Part shown: positions 55,668 through 64,000 of the stretch, piece after piece | How the letters are laid out: every line of letters begins with the position of its first letter | Position numbering within the stretch: position 1 is the stretch's first letter | Source of the DNA: Rhodococcoides fascians NBRC 12155 = LMG 3623 | GTDB lineage: Bacteria; Actinomycetota; Actinomycetes; Mycobacteriales; Mycobacteriaceae | Assembly (NCBI RefSeq): GCF_001894785.1 | Contig: NZ_BCWW01000008.1 | Span: forward strand, 248,001-312,000 | DNA length: 64,000 bases | Reading direction: 5' to 3' | Notes under the pieces: generated by a model | What the model was told of the DNA's origin: nothing | Seen by the model: only the letters and a program-made list of their open reading frames with translations | The model's database searches: none | Position numbers and translations under genes: made by a program

Positions 55668-56441
55668 TCACCAGCCGCGTTCGCGCCATTCCGCCAGGTG
55701 CGGCCGCTCGTCACCGAGGGTGGTGTCCTTGCCGTGCCCGGGGTAGACGACGGTGTCGTCGGCGAAACGGTCGAACAATTTGGCGCTCACGTCGTCGAGC
55801 AGGTGGGTGAAGTCCTCGGGGCCGTTGGTTTTGCCGACGCCGCCGGGGAACAGGGAATCACCGGTGAAGAGGTGCGTCGTCTTGCCCTCGGCGTCGGTCA
55901 GCGCGAGCGCTATCGAGCCCGGAGTGTGACCGGTCAGATGCACCACATCGAACGTGAGCTCTCCCACCGACACCGTGTCGTGGTCGGCAAGAAAACGGTC
56001 CGGAGCTACCGGCAGCGGTTCTGCGTCCAGCTCGTGGGCCGCGGTGGGGGAGTCGGTGCCACCGGCGATATCGGCCAGCGCCTGCCAGTGGTCGGCATGC
56101 TGATGTGTGGTGACGATCAGAGACAGCGTCGGTGCGTTCTCGTCGAGAAGCAGTGAGATGCGGTCGGCCTCGTTGGCGGCGTCTATCAGCAAAGAATGGC
56201 CCGTTGCGGAACAGACGACCAGGTAGGTGTTGTTGTCCATGGGGCCGACCGACATCTTGGTGATCGTGGCTCCGGGGATCGTCCGCCGCTGCGGGGGTGA
56301 ACCCTGTGCAACGACGCCGGTGTAATTGTCGTCGATGACCATGAGGTGCTCGTCCATTTCGAGGACGCTACCGTCGGCAGCAACGACGGGAGCGCCGGGG
56401 TCACGCTCGTGGAAAAGTGTGTCGGTACCTGGACCTACCAT
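55668..56441 (-). CDS. Metallo-beta-lactamase-fold hydrolase
   Basis: 257 residues from ATG 56441. Zinc-binding residues are in TTHQHADHWQALADI, VVHLTGHTPGSIALAL, GDSLFPGGVGKTNG and VVYPGHGKDTTLG. The pattern matches Rv1637c and related glyoxalase-II-like hydrolases. A GTG at 56468 would add nine residues but would put an inverted repeat inside the coding region. It is divergent from uvrA, and the substrate is not known. Confidence 0.85.
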   Translation of the reverse strand: MVGPGTDTLFHERDPGAPVVAADGSVLEMDEHLMVIDDNYTGVVAQGSPPQRRTIPGATITKMSVGPMDNNTYLVVCSATGHSLLIDAANEADRISLLLDENAPTLSLIVTTHQHADHWQALADIAGGTDSPTAAHELDAEPLPVAPDRFLADHDTVSVGELTFDVVHLTGHTPGSIALALTDAEGKTTHLFTGDSLFPGGVGKTNGPEDFTHLLDDVSAKLFDRFADDTVVYPGHGKDTTLGDERPHLAEWRERGW

Positions 56442-56446
56442 TGCTA

Positions 56447-56472
56447 CGAGGTGAGGTTCGTCCCTCACCTCG
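56447..56472. promoter_or_regulatory. Inverted repeat between the MBL-fold gene and uvrA
   Basis: CGAGGTGAGG at 56447-56456 and CCTCACCTCG at 56463-56472 are exact inverted repeats with the loop TTCGTC, placed just upstream of ATG 56441 on the minus strand. Operator or RNA hairpin. Confidence 0.4.
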
Positions 56473-56615
56473 ACAGGTTTTCGACGTGGAGTCCTCGGCT
56501 ACACGGCGTGTGATCGGTGCATCGGCACCACGCGTCATCATCGACTCGACGTCGGACAATGCTGCGTCGAGCAGCAACACGGCTCGACGTGCTCGTGAGA
56601 AAAGAAGGGAACACA

Positions 56616-59540
56616 GTGGCGGATCGCCTGATAGTGCGAGGTGCACGGGAGCACAACTTGAGGGGGGTCGATATCGACCTGCCCCGGGACGCGCTGATCG
56701 TGTTCACCGGTTTGTCCGGTTCGGGCAAGTCGTCTCTCGCCTTCGACACGATCTTCGCCGAAGGCCAGCGCCGCTACGTGGAGTCGCTGTCCGCATACGC
56801 ACGGCAGTTCCTCGGGCAGATGGACAAGCCCGATGTCGACTTCATCGAAGGCCTTTCGCCCGCGGTCTCGATCGACCAGAAGTCGACCAACCGCAACCCA
56901 CGCTCCACCGTGGGCACCATCACCGAGGTCTACGACTACCTACGGTTGCTCTACGCCAGGGCGGGCACTGCGCACTGCCCGGTGTGCGGGGAGCAGATCG
57001 CCAAGCAGACTCCACAGCAGATCGTCGATCAGGTTCTCGACATGGAGGAGGGCCTCAAATTCCAGGTCCTCGCGCCGGTGGTCCGAACCCGTAAGGGCGA
57101 GTTCGTCGACCTGTTCGACTCGCTCAACACTCAGGGCTACTCACGTGTGCGCGTCGACGGTGTCGTCCACCAGCTCAGCAGCCCGCCGGTGTTGAAGAAG
57201 CAGGAAAAGCACGACATCGAGGTCGTCGTCGACCGACTCACGGTCAAGTCCAGCTCGAAGCAGCGGCTCACCGACTCGGTGGAGACCGCACTGCGGCTCG
57301 CGGACGGCATCGTGGTTCTCGACTTCGTCGACCGTGAGGAGAACGCCCCCGATCGGGAGCGTCGTTTCTCGGAGAAGCTCGCGTGCCCCAACGGCCACCC
57401 GCTGTCCATCGACGACCTCGAACCGCGATCGTTCTCGTTCAACTCGCCTTACGGCGCCTGCCCCGACTGTGTCGGGCTCGGCGTGCGCAAGGAGGTCGAT
57501 CCCGAGCTGGTGGTGCCCGACGGTGATCTGAGTCTGGCCGACGGTGCCATCGCGCCCTGGTCGATGGGCCAGACGTCGGAGTACTTCGGTCGCTTGCTGT
57601 CCGGACTCGCCGACGCCATGGGCTTCGATCTGCACGCTCCGTGGAACAAGCTGCCGGCGAAGGTCAAGCGAGCTGTCCTGGAGGGCAGCGACCACCAGGT
57701 GCACGTGAAGTACAAGAACCGGTACGGCCGCACCCGGTCGTACTACGCCGAGTTCGAGGGCGTCATGCCCTTCCTGCACCGCCGCCTCGAGCAGACCGAA
57801 TCCGAACAGATGAAGGAACGCTACGACGGCTACATGCGCGACGTTCCGTGTCCTACCTGCAACGGAGCCAGGCTGCGTCCGGAAATTCTGTCGGTCACCA
57901 TCGCGGCAGGTGATTTCGGGCCGAAGTCGATCGCCGAGGTGTGTGAACTGTCCATCGCCGACACGGCCGACTTCCTTAACAGCCTCACTCTGGGGCGACG
58001 CGAGGAAGCGATCGCGGGCCAGGTCCTCAAGGAGGTGCAGGCTCGACTCGGCTTCCTGCTGGACGTGGGTCTCGAATACCTGTCGTTGGCGCGCACCGCG
58101 GGCTCGCTGTCCGGCGGCGAGGCCCAACGTATCCGGCTCGCCACGCAGATCGGCTCCGGCCTCGTCGGCGTGCTCTACGTACTGGACGAGCCGTCCATCG
58201 GACTGCATCAACGGGACAACCGCCGGCTCATCGACACGCTGACGCGACTGCGCGATCTCGGCAACACGTTGATCGTCGTCGAGCACGACGAGGACACCAT
58301 CCGTACCTCGGACTGGGTCGTCGATATCGGACCGCTGGCCGGTGAGCACGGCGGACGCGTCGTGCACAGCGGTTCCTACGCGGACCTGCTCACCAACGAC
58401 GAATCGCTCACGGGTGCGTATCTGTCGGGTCGCATGGAGATCCCGTTGCCGGACACCCGTCGGGTGGTCGACAAGAAGCGACAGGTCACCGTCGTGGGTG
58501 CCCGTGAACACAACCTCCAGGGAATCGACGTCAGCTTCCCCCTCGGTGTTCTGACGTCGGTCACCGGTGTCTCCGGCTCGGGCAAGTCGACTCTGGTCAA
58601 CGACATCCTGGCGACCGTGATGGCCAACAAGCTCAACGGTGCCCGGCAGGTTCCCGGTCGGCACACCCGGATCAACGGTCTGGACCAACTGGACAAGCTG
58701 GTTCGCGTCGACCAGTCACCGATCGGCCGCACGCCCCGGTCCAACGCCGCGACGTACACCGGGGTGTTCGACAAGATCCGTACGTTGTTCGCGGCCACCA
58801 CCGAGGCCAAGGTTCGTGGGTATCAGCCCGGGCGATTCTCATTCAACGTCAAGGGCGGCCGGTGCGAGGCATGCTCGGGAGACGGCACGTTGAAGATCGA
58901 GATGAACTTCCTGCCCGACGTCTACGTCCCCTGCGAGGTGTGCGAAGGCGCTCGCTACAACCGCGAGACGCTCGAAGTGCACTACAAGGGCAAGACCATC
59001 GCCGAGGTCCTGGACATGCCGATCGAGGAGGCTGCCGACTTCTTCGAGGCCATCACGTCGATTCACCGGTACCTCAAGACACTTGTCGAGGTCGGCCTCG
59101 GTTACGTCCGCCTGGGGCAACCGGCGACGACACTGTCCGGCGGCGAAGCTCAGCGTGTGAAACTCGCAGCCGAGTTGCAGAAGCGATCGACCGGCCGCAC
59201 CGTCTACATTCTCGACGAGCCGACCACGGGCCTGCATTTCGAGGACATCCGGAAGTTGCTCGGCGTGGTGAACGGACTCGTCGACAAGGGGAACACCGTG
59301 ATTGTCATCGAGCACAATCTCGATGTCATCAAGGTCTCCGACTGGGTCATCGACATGGGGCCCGAAGGTGGTTCGGGCGGCGGAACGGTTGTGGCGCAGG
59401 GTAATCCGGAAGCCGTAGCAGCGGTGCCCGAAAGCTACACCGGAAAATTCCTGCAGGAGGCGCTCTCCCGCGAGGTAGTGGCGTCCACGCCGAAGGCGGC
59501 CCCGAAGAAGCGTCGGGCTCGTAAGGTCGTTGCGGTCTGA
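56616..59540 (+). CDS. uvrA: Excinuclease ABC subunit A
   Basis: DNA damage-sensing ATPase of nucleotide-excision repair, a dimer that loads UvrB. GTG 56616 follows AAGAAGGGA; an in-frame upstream start at 56517 gives a non-family extension. 974 residues with two ABC modules. P-loops are [20 protein letters not shown] and [16 protein letters not shown]. Signatures are [19 protein letters not shown] and [16 protein letters not shown]. Zinc-binding cysteine pairs include [10 protein letters not shown] and [18 protein letters not shown]. It completes the UvrAB pair with uvrB. Confidence 0.97.
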   Translation: MADRLIVRGAREHNLRGVDIDLPRDALIVFTGLSGSGKSSLAFDTIFAEGQRRYVESLSAYARQFLGQMDKPDVDFIEGLSPAVSIDQKSTNRNPRSTVGTITEVYDYLRLLYARAGTAHCPVCGEQIAKQTPQQIVDQVLDMEEGLKFQVLAPVVRTRKGEFVDLFDSLNTQGYSRVRVDGVVHQLSSPPVLKKQEKHDIEVVVDRLTVKSSSKQRLTDSVETALRLADGIVVLDFVDREENAPDRERRFSEKLACPNGHPLSIDDLEPRSFSFNSPYGACPDCVGLGVRKEVDPELVVPDGDLSLADGAIAPWSMGQTSEYFGRLLSGLADAMGFDLHAPWNKLPAKVKRAVLEGSDHQVHVKYKNRYGRTRSYYAEFEGVMPFLHRRLEQTESEQMKERYDGYMRDVPCPTCNGARLRPEILSVTIAAGDFGPKSIAEVCELSIADTADFLNSLTLGRREEAIAGQVLKEVQARLGFLLDVGLEYLSLARTAGSLSGGEAQRIRLATQIGSGLVGVLYVLDEPSIGLHQRDNRRLIDTLTRLRDLGNTLIVVEHDEDTIRTSDWVVDIGPLAGEHGGRVVHSGSYADLLTNDESLTGAYLSGRMEIPLPDTRRVVDKKRQVTVVGAREHNLQGIDVSFPLGVLTSVTGVSGSGKSTLVNDILATVMANKLNGARQVPGRHTRINGLDQLDKLVRVDQSPIGRTPRSNAATYTGVFDKIRTLFAATTEAKVRGYQPGRFSFNVKGGRCEACSGDGTLKIEMNFLPDVYVPCEVCEGARYNRETLEVHYKGKTIAEVLDMPIEEAADFFEAITSIHRYLKTLVEVGLGYVRLGQPATTLSGGEAQRVKLAAELQKRSTGRTVYILDEPTTGLHFEDIRKLLGVVNGLVDKGNTVIVIEHNLDVIKVSDWVIDMGPEGGSGGGTVVAQGNPEAVAAVPESYTGKFLQEALSREVVASTPKAAPKKRRARKVVAV

Positions 59541-59556
59541 CGCGAACACGTCGATG

Positions 59557-59592
59557 ACGAAGCCGCATCCGGATTGCCGGATGCGGCTTCGT
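59557..59592. terminator. Bidirectional terminator between uvrA and the DUF1844 gene
   Basis: ACGAAGCCGCATCCGG and its exact complement flank the loop ATTG. Confidence 0.8.
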
Positions 59593-59621
59593 CGTCTGTG
59601 GGTGGGGTGGGGTGCGCTCGT

Positions 59622-60002
59622 TCAGTGCACCGGGCCGGTGTACTTCTCACCGGGGCCGAGTCCTGGCTCGTCCGGGTGTGCCGAGGCTTCCCGGAACGCG
59701 CGTTGCAGTGCCTGGAGGCCGTCGCGAATCGGTCCAGCGTGGGGACCGAGGTACTCGACCGACGCGGTGACCAAGCCGGCGAGTGCGGTGATGACGCGTC
59801 GGGCCTCGTCGAGATCGAGGTAGGGGCTCTCCGCGGGATCGGGCTCGGACAGACCCAGCTTCTCGGCCGCGGAACTCATCAGCATCACCGCTGCACGGCT
59901 GATGACCTCGACCGCGGGAACCTCGGCGAGTTCCCGGACTTCTTGCTCGATATCGGTGGGGTCGGAGCCTGCGGGATCGGCGGGCGTGGATGAACTGGTC
60001 AT
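59622..60002 (-). CDS. DUF1844 family protein
   Basis: 126 residues from ATG 60002. The DUF1844 pattern is VEVISRAAVMLMSSAAEKLG near 31-50, LDLDEARRVITALAGLVTAS near 62-82, then a polar tail of about 30 residues (EPGLGPGEKYTGPVH). Unknown cytoplasmic function, conserved just upstream of infC across actinobacteria. It is divergent from infC. Confidence 0.85.
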   Translation of the reverse strand: MTSSSTPADPAGSDPTDIEQEVRELAEVPAVEVISRAAVMLMSSAAEKLGLSEPDPAESPYLDLDEARRVITALAGLVTASVEYLGPHAGPIRDGLQALQRAFREASAHPDEPGLGPGEKYTGPVH

Positions 60003-60075
60003 ACTTACGAGAATCCCACGCCGCGGGTGCCGTCGGTCGGATCGGGTGTCGACTCGGCTTCATCGACCGGTGCGA

Positions 60076-60105
60076 TTGTCGGTTTCGGCATTCTGCTGGT
60101 AGTCT
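60076..60105 (+). promoter_or_regulatory. Promoter of the infC leader
   Basis: TTGTCG at 60076-60081 and TAGTCT at 60100-60105 with an 18-bp spacer. Predicted start near 60112, about 350 nt before infC. Confidence 0.6.
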
Positions 60106-60111
60106 GACTCG

Positions 60112-60462
60112 ACGACCGTCTTCGGCGTGCGCTCCTCGATGGAGTTCACCGCATGAAGGCAGCAAGTGGAGCCCGACTCCCACCGGTATGTGATCCGAAT
60201 GGATCGCTTCCGGTCCGGTCGCACGAAGGTCTCCCAATCGGGATTCCCCAGTGCTTCCTCCTCGTGAGGAGACTGTACGACGCGCTGTGTCGTACGGATC
60301 GACCGGTCGACATCGGGCCCTGCTGTCGGTACAGACCGGCTGCAGGGTTTTTTCGTTTTCGGTGTTGGTTCGCCGAGCGTGATGTCGAGGTTCGAGGGCG
60401 ACGGGCTGTGTAAGTGGCAGGCGGTCGGGTTACACACCACACCGCACTACCTAGGAGGCCCC
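60112..60462 (+). promoter_or_regulatory. Structured infC leader with an intrinsic attenuator
   Basis: No protein gene is credible in this stretch. Visible elements in order: CCTCCT at 60257-60262, which can pair with AGGAG at 60267-60271 or, alternatively, with the infC Shine-Dalgarno. Next, a hairpin GTACGAC (60275-60281) / GTCGTAC (60289-60295). Then a terminator-like hairpin, CCCTGC (60318-60323) / GCAGGG (60342-60347), with an inner TCGGT/ACCGG stem and TTTTTT at 60348-60353. The infC ribosome site AGGAGG is at 60453-60458. This is the architecture expected of a leader that aborts transcription before infC. Confidence 0.6.
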
Positions 60463-61122
60463 ATCAGCACTGAGACCCGCATCAACGATCGCATCCGAGT
60501 TCCCGAGGTCCGTCTTGTCGGACCAGGCGGTGAACAGGTGGGGATCGTGCGTGTTGAAGATGCACTCCGCTTGGCTCTCGAAGCCGACCTCGATCTTGTC
60601 GAAGTAGCTCCCGACGCACGTCCGCCGGTCTGCAAGATCATGGACTACGGGAAGTTCAAGTACGAGGCTGCGCAGAAGGCGCGCGAATCGCGCAAGAACC
60701 AGACGCTCACCGTCATCAAGGAGCAGAAGCTCCGCCCCAAGATCGACGCGCACGACTACGAGACCAAGAAGCGCAACGTGGTTCGCTTCCTCGAAGCCGG
60801 CTCGAAGGTCAAGGTCACCATCATGTTCCGTGGTCGCGAGCAGTCGCGCCCCGAGCTGGGTTTCCGTTTGTTGCAGCGCCTGGGTGCCGACGTCGCGGAA
60901 CTCGGTTTCGTGGAAACGTCGGCCAAGCAGGACGGCCGCAACATGACCATGGTCCTGGCTCCGCACAAGGGTGCCAAGACTCGCGTGAAGGCTCAGGAAA
61001 GCGCTGCCGCGCCGCCTGCGCAACGCGCACCGGCCCCCGCGCCGGAACAGCCCGCCGCAGCAGCTCCGGCTGCCGAGGCACCGGCCGCAGCAGCTCCGGC
61101 TACTCCGGCTCAGACCAACTGA
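60463..61122 (+). CDS. infC: Translation initiation factor IF-3
   Basis: Discriminates against non-canonical start codons and keeps ribosomal subunits apart. AGGAGG at 60453-60458 places the start at ATC 60463, giving [19 protein letters not shown] as the N-terminus after the initiator residue. ATC is a start IF-3 itself disfavours, as with the AUU start of E. coli infC. This allows autoregulation. The two domains are intact: [20 protein letters not shown] and [15 protein letters not shown], then [21 protein letters not shown] Pro/Ala-rich tail (about 190-219) is added. 219 residues. Confidence 0.95.
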   Translation: MSTETRINDRIRVPEVRLVGPGGEQVGIVRVEDALRLALEADLDLVEVAPDARPPVCKIMDYGKFKYEAAQKARESRKNQTLTVIKEQKLRPKIDAHDYETKKRNVVRFLEAGSKVKVTIMFRGREQSRPELGFRLLQRLGADVAELGFVETSAKQDGRNMTMVLAPHKGAKTRVKAQESAAAPPAQRAPAPAPEQPAAAAPAAEAPAAAAPATPAQTN

Positions 61123-61238
61123 GCTTCGCGCTCTACCAGTAAGACAGTCCCGCACCCGCCTCGGTGCGCAGTCCGTTCCGAGGCGCTGCGTGGCTGTGCC
61201 ATGCACCACCGAAGAGCTAATACAGAACAGAGGATTTC

Positions 61239-61433
61239 ATGCCCAAGCAGAAGACGCACAGTGGTGCCAAGAAGCGATTCAAGGTGTCCGGCAGCGGCAA
61301 GATCCTGCGCCAGAAGGCCGGCCGTCGCCACCTGCTCGAGCACAAGCCCACCAAGGTGACTCGTCGCCTCGATGGTGTCGCCGTTGTCAAGAAGGCCGAC
61401 GTGCCTCGGATCAAGCGCCTGCTCGGCATCTGA
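61239..61433 (+). CDS. rpmI: 50S ribosomal protein L35
   Basis: 64-residue basic ribosomal protein, complete: [20 protein letters not shown] at the start and [19 protein letters not shown] near the end. It lies 116 bp after infC and 86 bp before rplT, in the conserved infC-rpmI-rplT order. Confidence 0.97.
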   Translation: MPKQKTHSGAKKRFKVSGSGKILRQKAGRRHLLEHKPTKVTRRLDGVAVVKKADVPRIKRLLGI

Positions 61434-61519
61434 TCCGGCTCGCCGCCGACTGATTTCGGTCGGCTTCATCCCATTACCATTCGGGGTTTCACACGCCCCC
61501 AGATCGACAGGATTCACCA

Positions 61520-61909
61520 GTGGCACGCGTAAAAAGGGCCGTCAACGCCCAGAAGAAGCGCCGTTCGATTCTCGAAGCGTCCAAGGGCTACCGCGGACAG
61601 CGCTCACGTCTGTACACCAAGGCCAAGGAGCAGCAGCTCCACTCGCTCACCTACGCGTACCGAGACCGCCGCGCGCGCAAGGGTGACTTCCGCAAGCTGT
61701 GGATCACGCGTATCAACGCTGCAGCGCGGGCCAACGACATCACCTACAACCGCTTCGTCCAGGGCCTGAAGGCCGCGGGCGTCGAGGTGGACCGCAAGAT
61801 CCTCGCCGAGCTCGCTGTGTCCGATGCCGAGGCATTCGCCGGCTTGGTCGCCATCGCCAAGGCTGCACTGCCTGCCGATGTCAACGCTCCTGCTGGAGAA
61901 GCAGCCTGA
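61520..61909 (+). CDS. rplT: 50S ribosomal protein L20
   Basis: 129 residues from GTG 61520. [19 protein letters not shown] and [20 protein letters not shown] begin it, and [19 protein letters not shown] follows. L20 can bind its own operon RNA in other bacteria; the leader here is upstream of infC. The C-terminus is a little longer and Ala-rich. Confidence 0.97.
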   Translation: MARVKRAVNAQKKRRSILEASKGYRGQRSRLYTKAKEQQLHSLTYAYRDRRARKGDFRKLWITRINAAARANDITYNRFVQGLKAAGVEVDRKILAELAVSDAEAFAGLVAIAKAALPADVNAPAGEAA

Positions 61910-61947
61910 GCGAGTCGCCGCACGACGATTCAACTCCGAAACGACCC

Positions 61948-63892
<1,945 letters not shown>

Positions 63893-63947
63893 CGCGGCCA
63901 CTCTCCAGCCCCACTTCATCTCGGATACAAGAAAGAGCTGAGCACAC

Positions 63948-64000
63948 GTGCGAGTCCCACATTCCTGGTTGACCGAGGTCCTGCACGCGGGTACTCCCGA
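63948..64000 (+). CDS. pheT: Phenylalanyl-tRNA synthetase beta chain (start only)
   Basis: The last 53 bases encode MRVPHSWLTEVLHAGTP from GTG 63948, the usual PheT N-terminus. It continues past the window. The gap to pheS is 55 bp. Confidence 0.88.
   Translation, partial: MRVPHSWLTEVLHAGTP

Noticed and set aside
60153..60413. 86-codon frame across the infC leader
   Set aside because: It runs through the hairpin and T-run, has no ribosome site and an atypical Arg/Cys-rich translation.
60379..60462. N-terminal extension of infC from an upstream in-frame start
   Set aside because: The extra 28 residues are unlike IF-3, and AGGAGG sits four bases before the ATC at 60463.

Overview
The window is high-GC actinobacterial chromosome, most likely Rhodococcus or a close Nocardiaceae relative. 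Gene order follows the Mycobacterium tuberculosis Rv1608c-Rv1650 neighbourhood: bcp, trpE, a Trp-associated membrane gene, trpCBA, lgt, TM2 proteins, pyk, tesB, pdtaR, polA, rpsA, coaE, a DUF402 gene, uvrB, a UspA gene, a metallo-beta-lactamase-fold gene, uvrA, infC-rpmI-rplT, an rRNA methylase, pheS and pheT. Against that backbone gltBD sits between the TM2 genes and pyk. The mycobacterial cyd/cya stretch is absent between tesB and pdtaR. A branched-chain amino acid transporter lies between pdtaR and polA. Starts were chosen from ribosome sites, 1-8 nt overlaps with the previous stop, and a recurring pattern of a -10-like hexamer ending 6-8 nt before the start codon, which suggests leaderless mRNAs.

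Layout. 1-8.2 kb: a partial peroxiredoxin gene on the minus strand, then a tightly packed trp-lgt-TM2 run on the plus strand. 8.4-17 kb: glutamate synthase (gltBD), pyruvate kinase and acyl-CoA thioesterase. 17-20.2 kb: small accessory genes (DNA glycosylase, DUF1772 membrane protein, AraC regulator, ATPase). 20.26-26.40 kb: a 6.1-kb island inserted in the 3' end of a tRNA gene reading anticodon CAA. It is bounded by a 24-bp duplication of the tRNA end and carries a 23-bp arm-type repeat just inside each end, with no recognisable integrase. 26.5-33.1 kb: pdtaR and a livJ / livHMGF ABC transporter set, convergent over two hairpins. 33.3-44.3 kb: polA, thioredoxin, a GlxA-type regulator, a 2H phosphoesterase, an isocitrate/isopropylmalate-type dehydrogenase, a methyltransferase, rpsA, coaE (fused to a GrpB domain) and a DUF402 gene. 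44.3-56.4 kb: uvrB, an ABC export system whose ATPase is fused to a secreted X-Pro-peptidase-like hydrolase, UspA, a HelD/HelR-type ATPase and a DoxX-repeat protein. 56.6-64 kb: uvrA and the infC-rpmI-rplT translation cluster, followed by an rRNA methylase, pheS and the start of pheT.

The most unusual part is the tRNA island. Three unrelated hypothetical proteins in it each carry an arginine-polar-x3-histidine motif (RDDLGH, RNKLVH, RDRLAH), the catalytic pattern of HEPN ribonucleases. They sit beside a coupled two-gene unit of unknown function, an HEAGH metallopeptidase-like protein and a zinc-ribbon protein. This looks like a compact cargo, possibly defensive, island. That reading is inference from motifs and context.

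The second notable element is the infC leader. It has a clear promoter and about 350 nt of untranslated RNA containing a hairpin followed by six T residues, and infC itself appears to start at ATC behind a perfect AGGAGG. Other points of interest are the hydrolase-ABC fusion, the LivH permease with an added secreted domain, and the DoxX protein with 11-residue repeats.
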